From the NCBI RefSeq assembly GCF_001514145.1, contig NZ_KQ948662.1, positions 35,052 through 99,051 of the forward strand: a stretch of DNA of 64,000 nucleotides. Direction: 5' to 3'. Position numbers and translations under genes: made by a program. Shown here one piece after another: positions 7,785-15,871 of the stretch (position 1 is the first letter of the stretch; each line of letters starts with the position of its first letter). The stretch comes from Streptomyces canus (GTDB lineage: Bacteria; Actinomycetota; Actinomycetes; Streptomycetales; Streptomycetaceae). A model generated the notes under the pieces. That model searched no databases, was not told the origin of the DNA, and saw only the letters and a list, made by a program, of their open reading frames with translations.

Positions 7785-9178
7785 GCGGCGACCCGCTCGG
7801 CGTTCTGCGCCGTGATGCCCCGGGTCGAGGCGATCACATGACGAAGCTTCTTGGAGAGGGCCTCATAGAACATGCTCAGCGGAAACTCGTCCGGAAGCAC
7901 GTCGTCGACGAGTTTCCGGGGCGGCAGCGACAGGTCGAGGGCATCGGGGCCCTTGGCCCACTTGGAGCCCGGGTGCGGGGCGAGGTAGGTGGAGACCAGC
8001 TCGTAGCCGGCGAACCAGTGGACGAGCTTCGGGCGGTCGATGCCGTCGCGGTAGAGCTGCTCGATGTCGGCGCACAGCTGGTTGGTGACCTCGGGGGCGC
8101 GCTGCCAGTCGATGAACAGCTTGTTGTCGGTCCAGCGGACGACGTCGTGCTTGTGCAGGTAGGCGAAGAGGAGCTGGCCGCCGAGCCCGTCGTAGTTGCG
8201 CACGCGCTCACCGGTGACCGGGAAGCGGAACATCCGGTCGAAGAGGACCGCGTACTGCACGTCACGGGCCTGCGGAACGCCGTCCGCCTCCAGCTTCACG
8301 GCCTCCTTGAAGGCGGTGAGGTCGCAGCGCAGCTCTTCGAGGCCGTACATCCAGAACGGCTGGCGCTGCTTGATCATGAACGGGTCGAAGGGCAGGTCGC
8401 CGTGGCTGTGGGTGCGGTCGTGGACCATGTCCCACAGCACGAAGGCCTCCTCGCAGCGCTTCTGGTCGTGGACCATCGCGGCGATGTCCTCGGGCAGCTC
8501 CAGGCCCAGGATGTCGACGGCCGCGTCGGTGACCCGGCGGAAGCGGGCGGCCTCGCGGTCGCAGAAGATACCGCCCCAGGAGAAGCGTTCCGGCGCCTCG
8601 CGCACGGCGATCGTCTCGGGGAAGAGGACGGCCGAGTTGGTGTCGTAACCGGCGGTGAAGTCCTCGAACTTGATGCCGCAGAACAGCGGGTTGTCGTAGC
8701 GCGTGCGCTCCAGGTCGGCCAGCCACTCGGGCCAGACCATGCGCAGCACGACCGCCTCCAGATTGCGGTCCGGGTTGCCGTTCTGCGTGTACATCGGGAA
8801 GACGACCAGGTGCTGGAGGCCGTCCGCGCGGTTCGCGGCGGGCTGGAAGGCCAGCAGGGAGTCGAGGAAGTCGGGCACCTCGAAGCCGCCCTCGGACCAG
8901 CGCCGGAGGTCCTTGACGAGGGCGGCGTGGTAGTCGGCGTCGTGCGGAAGCAACGGCGACAGCTCCTGCACCGCGTCGACGACACGCCGTACGGCGGCCT
9001 CGGCGTCCCCGCGCGCGGGCGCGCTCTCGGCCCCGAAGTCGATCGCCCCGTCCTTGGACTGCCATGGCCGGATCCGCTCCACGGCATCCTTGAGCACGGG
9101 CCATGCCGGGTGCTCCACCACCCTGGTCACGGGAGGAACCTGGTCCCCCGAAGCCGCCTGCACAAGAATTTCCGTCAT
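7781..9178 (-). CDS. DUF6421 family protein
   Basis: 465 residues, starting MTEILVQAASGDQVPP at an ATG with GGAGG seven bases upstream. No signal peptide or membrane segment. Composition and sequence match the actinomycete DUF6421 family, for which no function is known. Conserved-looking stretches include WDMVHDRTHSHGDLPFDPFM and MFRFPVTGERVRNYDG. The His/Asp-rich HDRTHSHGD patch could bind metal, but this is only a guess. It is the lead gene of the operon with an SDR and a threonine aldolase-like enzyme. Confidence 0.75.
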   Translation of the reverse strand: MTEILVQAASGDQVPPVTRVVEHPAWPVLKDAVERIRPWQSKDGAIDFGAESAPARGDAEAAVRRVVDAVQELSPLLPHDADYHAALVKDLRRWSEGGFEVPDFLDSLLAFQPAANRADGLQHLVVFPMYTQNGNPDRNLEAVVLRMVWPEWLADLERTRYDNPLFCGIKFEDFTAGYDTNSAVLFPETIAVREAPERFSWGGIFCDREAARFRRVTDAAVDILGLELPEDIAAMVHDQKRCEEAFVLWDMVHDRTHSHGDLPFDPFMIKQRQPFWMYGLEELRCDLTAFKEAVKLEADGVPQARDVQYAVLFDRMFRFPVTGERVRNYDGLGGQLLFAYLHKHDVVRWTDNKLFIDWQRAPEVTNQLCADIEQLYRDGIDRPKLVHWFAGYELVSTYLAPHPGSKWAKGPDALDLSLPPRKLVDDVLPDEFPLSMFYEALSKKLRHVIASTRGITAQNAERVAA

Positions 9179-9200
9179 GTCCCATCCTCCACGGGAGAAA

Positions 9201-9229
9201 CTCGCGTATGGAGACCGTATACATACGAG
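9201..9229. promoter_or_regulatory. Inverted-repeat cluster upstream of the DUF6421 operon
   Basis: CGTATACATACG (9216-9227) is a near-continuous inverted repeat, and a wider pair CTCGCGTATG / CATACGAG brackets it with one extra base. It starts 23 bp upstream of the DUF6421 ATG, where a repressor could block transcription or translation. The regulator is not identified. Confidence 0.4.
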
Positions 9230-9449
9230 CTTCCGTCCAGCAAGAGCAGTCTCGGGAAATTATCCTGCCCACGCCAATGGTCACCGAACTTTTTCCTGTC
9301 GAGTGCCATGAACGCGGGGATTCCGGGTAAGCGAGATCACTCTCCCGCACATCACCGCGATCCCTCGTGTACGTACGGGTCCATCACACGGCGTAGCCGT
9401 TAGGCTGCGGCTTTGCACCGAGCCGCCGTCGACGGAAGCGAGTTGAACC

Positions 9450-10133
9450 TTGAACTTCCTTACCATCGGTCATCGCGGAGTCATGGGTACCGAACCCGAG
9501 AACACCCTCCGTTCCTTCGTCGCCGCCCAGCAGGCCGGCCTCGACCTCATCGAACTCGATCTGCATCTGAGCAAGGACGGCGCTCTCGTCGTCATGCACG
9601 ACACCGACGTGGACCGCACGACCGACGGAACCGGCCCGATCGCCGAGAAGACCCTCACCGAACTGCGCGCCCTGGACGCCGGCCGCGGGGAACGCGTCCC
9701 GGTGTTCGAGGAGGTCCTGGACGCCGTGCGGTCGCCGCTCCAGGCCGAGATCAAGGACATCGCGGCGGCCCGGGCTCTGGCCGAGGTCATGCTCCGGCGA
9801 AATCTGGTCTCCCGGGTCGAGGTGTCCTCGTTCCACGACGAGGCGATCGCCGAGATCGGCCGCCTGGTGCCCGGCGTACGGACCGCGCTGATCGGCAGCC
9901 GGTTCGGCCCCGACATCGTGGAGCGTGCCGTCGAGGCCGGTGCGGGCACGGTCTGCCTGAACATCCGCCGGATCACCCTGGAGGTCGTCGAGGCGGCCCG
10001 CAAGGCGGATCTGAAGATCATCGGCTGGGTGGTGAACACCCAGGACCATCTGCGGCTGGTGCGGGCCCTGGAACTGGACGGCGCGACGACCGACTACCCG
10101 GAGATCAAACGCACCGGCCGCTTCACCGCGTGA
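9450..10133 (+). CDS. Glycerophosphodiester phosphodiesterase
   Basis: 227 residues with the GDPD signature at the very N-terminus: IGHRGVMGTEPENTLRSF, then DLIELDLHLSKDGALVVMHD giving the metal-binding Glu/Asp and the catalytic His. It hydrolyses glycerophosphodiesters to glycerol-3-phosphate and an alcohol. No signal peptide is present, so it is likely cytoplasmic. It starts with TTG; GGAAGCG lies upstream at a slightly long distance. Single gene, convergent with the next acetyltransferase. Confidence 0.9.
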   Translation: MNFLTIGHRGVMGTEPENTLRSFVAAQQAGLDLIELDLHLSKDGALVVMHDTDVDRTTDGTGPIAEKTLTELRALDAGRGERVPVFEEVLDAVRSPLQAEIKDIAAARALAEVMLRRNLVSRVEVSSFHDEAIAEIGRLVPGVRTALIGSRFGPDIVERAVEAGAGTVCLNIRRITLEVVEAARKADLKIIGWVVNTQDHLRLVRALELDGATTDYPEIKRTGRFTA

Positions 10134-10157
10134 ACCACGTGAACCGGGGCAGGAACG

Positions 10158-10694
10158 TCACACCAGTGGCTTGACCAGCAGCTCGAACTGCAGGTCGTCG
10201 CGCCGCGGAACGCCGAAGCGCTCGTCGCCGTACGGGAACGGTGTCATCTGTCCCGTACGGCGGTAGCCGCGCCGCTCGTACCAGGCGACGAGGTCGTTCC
10301 GCACCGAGATCACGGTCATGTGCATCTCGGTCACCCCCCAGGTCTCCCGGGCGATCCGCTCCGCCTCCGCGATGATCACCTTGCCGAGACCGCCGCCCTG
10401 AAGTGTGGGACTGACCGCGAACATCCCGAAGTACGCGTACGTGCCCCGGTGTTCGAGCTGGCAGCAGGCGACGACCTGGCCGTCCCGCTCCACCGTGAGC
10501 AGCCGGCCGTCGGACGACTTGATGACCGCGAGCACACCCTCCGGATCCGTCCGCTGCCCCTCCAGGATGTCCGCCTCGGTGGTCCACCCGGCCCGGCTGT
10601 CGTCTCCGCGGTACGCCGACTCGACCAGCGCGACGAGCGTGTCCACATCGGAGTCGGTGGCGTCACGGAAGGTGAGGCCGGCGGTGGTCTCCAT
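10158..10694 (-). CDS. GNAT family N-acetyltransferase
   Basis: 178 residues with motif A FAVSPTLQGGGLGKVIIAEAERIA and motif B VAWYERRGYRRTGQMTPFP. Substrate unknown. I chose the ATG of METTAGLTFRDA because GGAG stands eight bases before it; a GTG five codons upstream is also open but lacks a ribosome site. Confidence 0.85.
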   Translation of the reverse strand: METTAGLTFRDATDSDVDTLVALVESAYRGDDSRAGWTTEADILEGQRTDPEGVLAVIKSSDGRLLTVERDGQVVACCQLEHRGTYAYFGMFAVSPTLQGGGLGKVIIAEAERIARETWGVTEMHMTVISVRNDLVAWYERRGYRRTGQMTPFPYGDERFGVPRRDDLQFELLVKPLV

Positions 10695-10765
10695 GGGGCG
10701 CGTCTCCACTTCAGGGGCACGACTGGGGCAGGGTCGAGAGTAACGCCCCGGTTAGGCTCGCCCGC

Positions 10766-11158
10766 ATGGTGCACGTACTGAGCGGCCGCGTCGTGCTGCG
10801 GCCCACGGATCCGGAGCGTTCCCGAGTCTTCTACGGCGATCAGCTGGGCCTCGCCGTGTACCGCGAGTTCGGCACGGGCCCGGAGCGGGGCACCGTCTAC
10901 TTCCTCGGCGGCGGATTCCTGGAGCTGTCGGGACGGTCCGAGGCGCCACCGGCCGCGGACGTCCGGCTGTGGCTCCAGGTCCCGGACGTGACCGCTGCGC
11001 ACGAGGAACTGCTGGCCAAGGGCGTCGAGATCGTACGGCCCCCGGTGAAGGAGCCGTGGGGGCTGGTCGAGATGTGGGTGGCGGACCCGGACGGCACACC
11101 GATCGTGCTGGTGGAGGTGCCGTCGGACCACCCGATCCGGTACCGGCCCGGAATCTGA
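10766..11158 (+). CDS. VOC family protein (glyoxalase/bleomycin resistance-like)
   Basis: 130 residues covering the two beta-alpha-beta-beta-beta units of the vicinal oxygen chelate fold: VLRPTDPERSRVFYGDQLGLAVYREFG in the first and VPDVTAAHEELLAKGVEIVRPP...WGLVEMWVADPDGTPIVLVEVP in the second. Metal ligands cannot be assigned with certainty. Function within this very broad superfamily is unknown. Confidence 0.82.
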   Translation: MVHVLSGRVVLRPTDPERSRVFYGDQLGLAVYREFGTGPERGTVYFLGGGFLELSGRSEAPPAADVRLWLQVPDVTAAHEELLAKGVEIVRPPVKEPWGLVEMWVADPDGTPIVLVEVPSDHPIRYRPGI

Positions 11159-11266
11159 ACGCGGCCTCCGCCGACCGGCATCACACGTGGTGCCGGCCGT
11201 TTCGCCGACTTGGATATGCTCCGCCGACCGCCGTGGCCCCGAGGGCGTCGAGCAGTGGAGGAGCAC

Positions 11267-12589
11267 ATGAGCGTGGACCTGAACGCCCCGGCCTGGCACG
11301 GGCAGCGCTGGGCGGCCAGGATCGCCCTGGCGGCGGCCGCCCTCGCGGTGCTGCTCCCGCTCGGGTACGGCGGCCTCGACGGCGTACTGCTGCTGGCGGC
11401 CGGGCTCGCGGGCGGGGCCGTCACCGCGGCGGCGGTGTGGTGGACGCTGACCCGGCGCGGCCCGGCACGCTGGCTGGCGGCGGTGCTCGCGGCCGTCACC
11501 CCCACCCTGGTCGTCGTCCTCTTCGTGGTCACCCTGGGATGGGTGCTCGTGCTGTCGCCGGTGCTGTGGGCGGTGGCCGTGTGGAGCGGGCGGTACGCGC
11601 TGCGCAGCACCGGCACCCGGCCCAAGCGGATGAAGGAGCACCGGGCGCGGTCCGTGCGGCGGCCCTTCCTGCTCATGAACCCCCGCTCCGGAGGCGGGAA
11701 GGTGGAACGGTTCGGTCTGCGGGAGAAGGCCGAACGGCTGGGCGCGCGGGTCGTGCTGCTCGACCCGGAGCAGCACCAGGACGTGACCGCGCTGGCCCGG
11801 GCGGCCGTGGCGGAGGGCGCGGACCTGCTGGGCGTCGCGGGCGGTGACGGCACCCAGGCACTGGTCGCCGCCGTCGCCGCGGAACACGACCTGCCGTTCC
11901 TCGTCGTCTGCGCCGGTACGCGCAACCACTTCGCGATGGACCTCGGCCTCGACCGCGCCGACCCCGCGGCCTGTCTCGACGCGCTCACCGACGGCGTCGA
12001 ACTCCGGGTGGATCTCGGCTTCGCCGCGGACCATCCCTTCGTCAACAACGCCTCCTTCGGCGCGTACGCGGCGGTCGTCCAGAGTCCCGCCTACCGCGAC
12101 GACAAGATCGGCACCACTCTGGACCTCCTTCCCGACCTGCTCACCCGGCAGCGCGGCCCCCGTCTGACCGCGCGGATCGACGCCACGACGCTCGACGGCC
12201 CGCAAGCCGTGCTGGTGAGCAACAACGCCTACCGCACCGGCGACCCGGTGGGCCTCGGCCGCCGCGAGCGGCTCGACTCGGGGCTGCTCGGCATCCTCGG
12301 CGTCAAGGTGGACAGTGCGGCCGAGGCCGCGGCGCTGCTGCTCGATCCCGATCCGGAGGGTCTCGCGGTCCTGTCCGCGCGGGAGGTGGTCGTGGACGCC
12401 GACCAGCCGGAGATCGAGGTCGGCGTCGACGGCGAGGCCCTGGTCCTGCCCACCCCGGTCCACTGCCGCATCGTTCCCGGGGCGCTCCGCGTCCACGTCC
12501 CGAGGAAACGACCGGGTGTGCCGGAGGCGCAACCACGCCTGAACTGGCGCCAGTTGCGCAAACTGGCGGCGACGGCCGGGCGGGCGTGA
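11267..12589 (+). CDS. Membrane-anchored diacylglycerol kinase-family protein
   Basis: 440 residues from the ATG preceded by GGAGGAG. Residues ~18-110 contain several hydrophobic segments (three or four membrane passes), followed by a DAGK/NAD-kinase-like catalytic domain: RRPFLLMNPRSGGGKVERFG (phosphate loop), GVAGGDGTQALVAAVA (the GGDGT nucleotide motif) and FLVVCAGTRNHFAMDLGL. It should phosphorylate diacylglycerol, a sphingoid base or a related lipid at the membrane. The C-terminus ends a few bases from the convergent glycosidase gene. Confidence 0.87.
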   Translation: MSVDLNAPAWHGQRWAARIALAAAALAVLLPLGYGGLDGVLLLAAGLAGGAVTAAAVWWTLTRRGPARWLAAVLAAVTPTLVVVLFVVTLGWVLVLSPVLWAVAVWSGRYALRSTGTRPKRMKEHRARSVRRPFLLMNPRSGGGKVERFGLREKAERLGARVVLLDPEQHQDVTALARAAVAEGADLLGVAGGDGTQALVAAVAAEHDLPFLVVCAGTRNHFAMDLGLDRADPAACLDALTDGVELRVDLGFAADHPFVNNASFGAYAAVVQSPAYRDDKIGTTLDLLPDLLTRQRGPRLTARIDATTLDGPQAVLVSNNAYRTGDPVGLGRRERLDSGLLGILGVKVDSAAEAAALLLDPDPEGLAVLSAREVVVDADQPEIEVGVDGEALVLPTPVHCRIVPGALRVHVPRKRPGVPEAQPRLNWRQLRKLAATAGRA

Positions 12590-12602
12590 GCCGGTTCCCT
12601 CG

Positions 12603-15206
12603 TCAGCGGGTACGCAGTTCAGCCCCCGTGGGGGCGAGCGGTGTCACCGTGACCTGGTCGATGACGGGGGCGTGGGCGGAGCGCTGGCCGAACGCGTTCG
12701 TGGTGTCGCCGGCGAAGTCGGGGAGTTCGTCGGCGGTGAACGTGATCGTGTTGGGGCCCGGGCGCAGGGTGACGGGCACGGAGAGGTTCCAGAAGTTGTT
12801 GAAGTGGAAGGTGGTGGGGAACAGAACGCGGTGCGCGGGGCCGCCGTTGACGCGGATGTCGGCGTGGCGGCAGACCGGGTCCGGGTTGTAGTGGGTGGAG
12901 GGGGGCTGCTCGCCGTTGGAGTAGCGCATCGTCAGCGCGTGGCGTCCGGGGCGGTCCGCCGTGACGGTCAGGGTGAGCGCGTTCGCGGGCCCGGCGCCGA
13001 TGCCGTCAACCGCCTTGCCACCGACGGCGTACGGGTAACCGGTCACCCTCGCCGTGCCGGTCAGGACGCCTTGCTCGGCGGCGTACGCGGTGCTGGGTAG
13101 AAGGCCGCGAGAAGGGGCGATCCGCAGCCGGTCGACGATCAGCCGGTCCGACGTCCCGGTGACCGTCACCTTGTTGACGCCCCCGGCCAGGAAGAGCGGT
13201 ACGGCGCCGCGCTCGACGCGTCCGATCTCCTCGCCGTTGACACTCCACACGCCCTCTCCGGGCCCGAGCAGGTCGACGGTCGCGGAGGCCTCGCCGTCGT
13301 CGGCCGCGTACGTCCAGAAGGTGACGGTGCCGCCCCGCGGGAGCACGGCGACCCCGGGCCCCGAGGCGCCGCGATGGGCGTGACTGACCCGGGCCCCGCC
13401 ACCGAGGTCCGCGAACTCGGCGTCGTACAGGACGGTTTCGTCCTCGCTCCGCAGCAGGAGGTCCAGCTTGTCGACGACCGCGTCGCCCTTGGTGACGCCG
13501 AGGTCGGGGTCCTGGGCGGCGAGGGTGATCCGGTGCCGGCCCGCGGTCAGCTCCACCCGGGTGTCGGTGTGCCCCCAGACCGCCCACTTGTAGCCGAGCG
13601 GCAGCCGCAGTTCGCGAGGATGCTCGCCGTCGACGCGCAGGAAGACGTTGGTGGGGCCCTGCTCGCGCACCAGGTCGGCGAGGTTGTGCGAGCCCGCGAA
13701 CACCGCGAGGTCGTACGTCCCGTCCTGCGGCACCTCGACGTCGAAGGCGAGCACGCCGTCGGAGCCGGTGCGCAGGCCGCCCACGTGGTAGCCACCGGAG
13801 GTCGCGAACCGGTCGACGGCGGACGGGGACCCCTCCGGGCCGTTCTTCGAGTAACCGTCTCCCGTGTAGCCGGCGTCCTCGGCCTCGTACGTCCGCCTCC
13901 AGCGGACCGCGGGCGGCAGGGCCACGGCCCCGTTGCCACCCGGCGACAGGATCACCTGGTAGGCGGACATCGCGTCGAGATCGGTGAGACCGAGCGTCAC
14001 TTTCCCCTCCGCGACCGGCAGTTCCTCGTCCCGCAGTCGCAACGGCTGCTCTGCGGCGCCCACCTGCCCCGTCCAGGGAATCTCCACGAGACGGGCGTGG
14101 ACCACGGCACCGAACACCTCCGCGTCCACGTCCTCGAAGACGACGTCCGCCGAGCCGTCCGCTCCCCCGAACAGCGCCCGCGCCTGTCGCTTGTCCCGGT
14201 CGAGGGTGGCGACGCCCTGGAGGGTGTACTGCTCGTTGGGGTGCGGGGCGAGCACGCGGACGGTGTTGCCGGTCAGCTGCCCGTAGGCGTTGTAGAGCCA
14301 CCACTGGCCGTTGGCCTTGTTCGCCTCGACCGCCGAGTCGTTGAGGTTGCCGGCGATGTTCCAGTAGGCGAGGTCGGCGTCGACCTTCGACTCCTCGATC
14401 GCGGCGATCCACTGGATCATCTGTCCGGGCACGGAGACGTGGTAGTTGTGCGCGTACTCGTTGATGTTGACGGGCAGCGGGCCGATGCCCAACTCCCGTT
14501 CCAGTTCCCGGTACTTGGCGATGTTGGTGCGGACCTCGGCGGGCGAGGACAGCTCGTGCCAGGTGACGATGTCGGGCAGCACGCCGTGGGCCTTCGCGAA
14601 CTCCAGGAAGTCCCTGACCTCGGGGTACAGGATGCAGGTGTTGGGCCCGGCCACGCGCGCGTCCGGGTCGAGGTCCTTGATGAGGCGGTAGGCGGCTTCC
14701 CAGGCGGCGAAGTAGGGGTCCGGCCGGTTCCGCCAGGAGACCTGGTCGTAGCTCCACTCCCCCTCGCCGAACATGTTGCCCTCGGGTTCGTTGAACGGCA
14801 CGTACACGACGTGGTCCTTCAACTCCCCCAGGGTCAGGACGTGTTCGACCTGACGGCGGATCACGTCCAGATGTCCGGCGAGCCGCTCCTCGCCCGTGGC
14901 ACCCGGCCACTCGTACGGAAACCCCCGGTAGAAGTCGGGCAGGTAGACGTAGACGTCCTTGCCGCCCGCCGCGACGAAGGCCGGCAGGATCTCCAGGGCG
15001 TCGCCTCCGGGATGCTGGGTGCCGTCCTGGGCCTTGGTCGTCACCGTGCGCGGGTACATGCCCTCGACCACGACGCGGCTGGGCACGCCGTCGCCGTAGA
15101 GCCCGTAGAGGGTGCCGCTCGCTCCCCCGTGGAAAGGCCCGGTCTCGGTCCCGAGATCGATGGTGAGCTTCTCGGGGGCGGGGCCTTCGGCTGCCACGGC
15201 ATCCAT
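12603..15206 (-). CDS. Large clan GH-A glycoside hydrolase with carbohydrate-binding domain
   Basis: About 867 residues. An N-terminal TIM-barrel catalytic domain (~1-350) shows VYVPFNEPEG (NEP acid/base Glu, about 140) and LPVNINEYAHNY (candidate nucleophile Glu, about 250), the spacing of retaining clan GH-A enzymes such as GH39-like or GH30-like glycosidases. A beta-sandwich follows, then a CBM6/35-like domain starting YEAEDAGYTGDGYSKN (~450-590) and a further C-terminal domain. No signal peptide is seen at any plausible start, which is odd for such a protein. ATG at 15206 abuts AAGG; GTG three codons later (15197) has better spacing. Exact family and substrate are not resolved. Confidence 0.75.
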   Translation of the reverse strand: MDAVAAEGPAPEKLTIDLGTETGPFHGGASGTLYGLYGDGVPSRVVVEGMYPRTVTTKAQDGTQHPGGDALEILPAFVAAGGKDVYVYLPDFYRGFPYEWPGATGEERLAGHLDVIRRQVEHVLTLGELKDHVVYVPFNEPEGNMFGEGEWSYDQVSWRNRPDPYFAAWEAAYRLIKDLDPDARVAGPNTCILYPEVRDFLEFAKAHGVLPDIVTWHELSSPAEVRTNIAKYRELERELGIGPLPVNINEYAHNYHVSVPGQMIQWIAAIEESKVDADLAYWNIAGNLNDSAVEANKANGQWWLYNAYGQLTGNTVRVLAPHPNEQYTLQGVATLDRDKRQARALFGGADGSADVVFEDVDAEVFGAVVHARLVEIPWTGQVGAAEQPLRLRDEELPVAEGKVTLGLTDLDAMSAYQVILSPGGNGAVALPPAVRWRRTYEAEDAGYTGDGYSKNGPEGSPSAVDRFATSGGYHVGGLRTGSDGVLAFDVEVPQDGTYDLAVFAGSHNLADLVREQGPTNVFLRVDGEHPRELRLPLGYKWAVWGHTDTRVELTAGRHRITLAAQDPDLGVTKGDAVVDKLDLLLRSEDETVLYDAEFADLGGGARVSHAHRGASGPGVAVLPRGGTVTFWTYAADDGEASATVDLLGPGEGVWSVNGEEIGRVERGAVPLFLAGGVNKVTVTGTSDRLIVDRLRIAPSRGLLPSTAYAAEQGVLTGTARVTGYPYAVGGKAVDGIGAGPANALTLTVTADRPGRHALTMRYSNGEQPPSTHYNPDPVCRHADIRVNGGPAHRVLFPTTFHFNNFWNLSVPVTLRPGPNTITFTADELPDFAGDTTNAFGQRSAHAPVIDQVTVTPLAPTGAELRTR

Positions 15207-15299
15207 CCTTCGTTCGACATTCCGTACGACAGTCGATGATCCGCACCGACCTGGACGAACGTAGAAAGCGCGGAGGGACCACGTCAACAGGCAGCGGGC

Positions 15300-15314
15300 T
15301 TCGAAACTTCCGAA
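15300..15314. promoter_or_regulatory. Near-palindrome TTCGAAACTTCCGAA upstream of the GH-A gene
   Basis: Read on the minus strand this is TTCGGAAGTTTCGAA, a palindrome with one mismatched pair. It lies ~95 bp upstream of the glycosidase start. GAAA/TTTC palindromes of this kind are known near Streptomyces xylanase and xyloside genes, so it may be a catabolic operator. A very similar word occurs at 29708-29722. Confidence 0.4.
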
Positions 15315-15331
15315 ACCGCAGGTCGGAGCCG

Positions 15332-15871
15332 TCAGGAGCGGAGCACTCCCAGACTTCCCTCCAGTCGGCCGAGCAGCTCCCCCAGCCGGCCGGCGAGTTC
15401 GTCCCGCGCCTCGGGGGTCAGGACGGACAGCACGGCCGTCTCGTACGCCAGTTGCTCGGGCAGGATCCCGTCGACCAGGTCGCGGCCGGCCTCGGTGAGC
15501 CGGACGTGGGCGACGCGGCGGTCGCGGGTGTCGCCCCGGCGCTCCACCAGGCCCCGCATGGTCAGCTGCTTGAGCCGCTTGGTGACGGCGGCGCCGGAGG
15601 AGAAGGTCTCGCGGGCCAGCTCACCGGGGGTCAGCTCGTGGCCGGTGCGGCGCAGCGCGCCGAGCAGGTCGAACTCGGGACGGCTGAGTCCCGCCCGGCG
15701 CAGGGGGGCGTCCTCGGCCTGCTGGAGGAGGGCCGCGCAGCGGTTGACCCGGCCGATGATCTCCATGGGGCCGGTGTCGAGGCCGGGGTGGACGGTCTGC
15801 CACTGCCGGACGACGGCGGCGACGGTGTCGTGCCTCGCCGGTTCCTCCGGTCGTCCGTTCGGTGCCGTCAT
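15332..15871 (-). CDS. MarR family transcriptional regulator
   Basis: 179 residues from the ATG overlapping the FUSC stop (ATGA). Winged-helix features are LSRPEFDLLGALRRTGHELTPGELAR, SSGAAVTKRLKQLTMRGLVERRG (recognition helix) and the wing DTRDRRVAHVRLTEAGRDLV. It is the second gene of an operon with an aromatic-acid-exporter-like protein, so it probably represses that operon in response to the exported compound. A 12-bp palindrome in front of the operon is the likely site. Confidence 0.9.
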   Translation of the reverse strand: MTAPNGRPEEPARHDTVAAVVRQWQTVHPGLDTGPMEIIGRVNRCAALLQQAEDAPLRRAGLSRPEFDLLGALRRTGHELTPGELARETFSSGAAVTKRLKQLTMRGLVERRGDTRDRRVAHVRLTEAGRDLVDGILPEQLAYETAVLSVLTPEARDELAGRLGELLGRLEGSLGVLRS

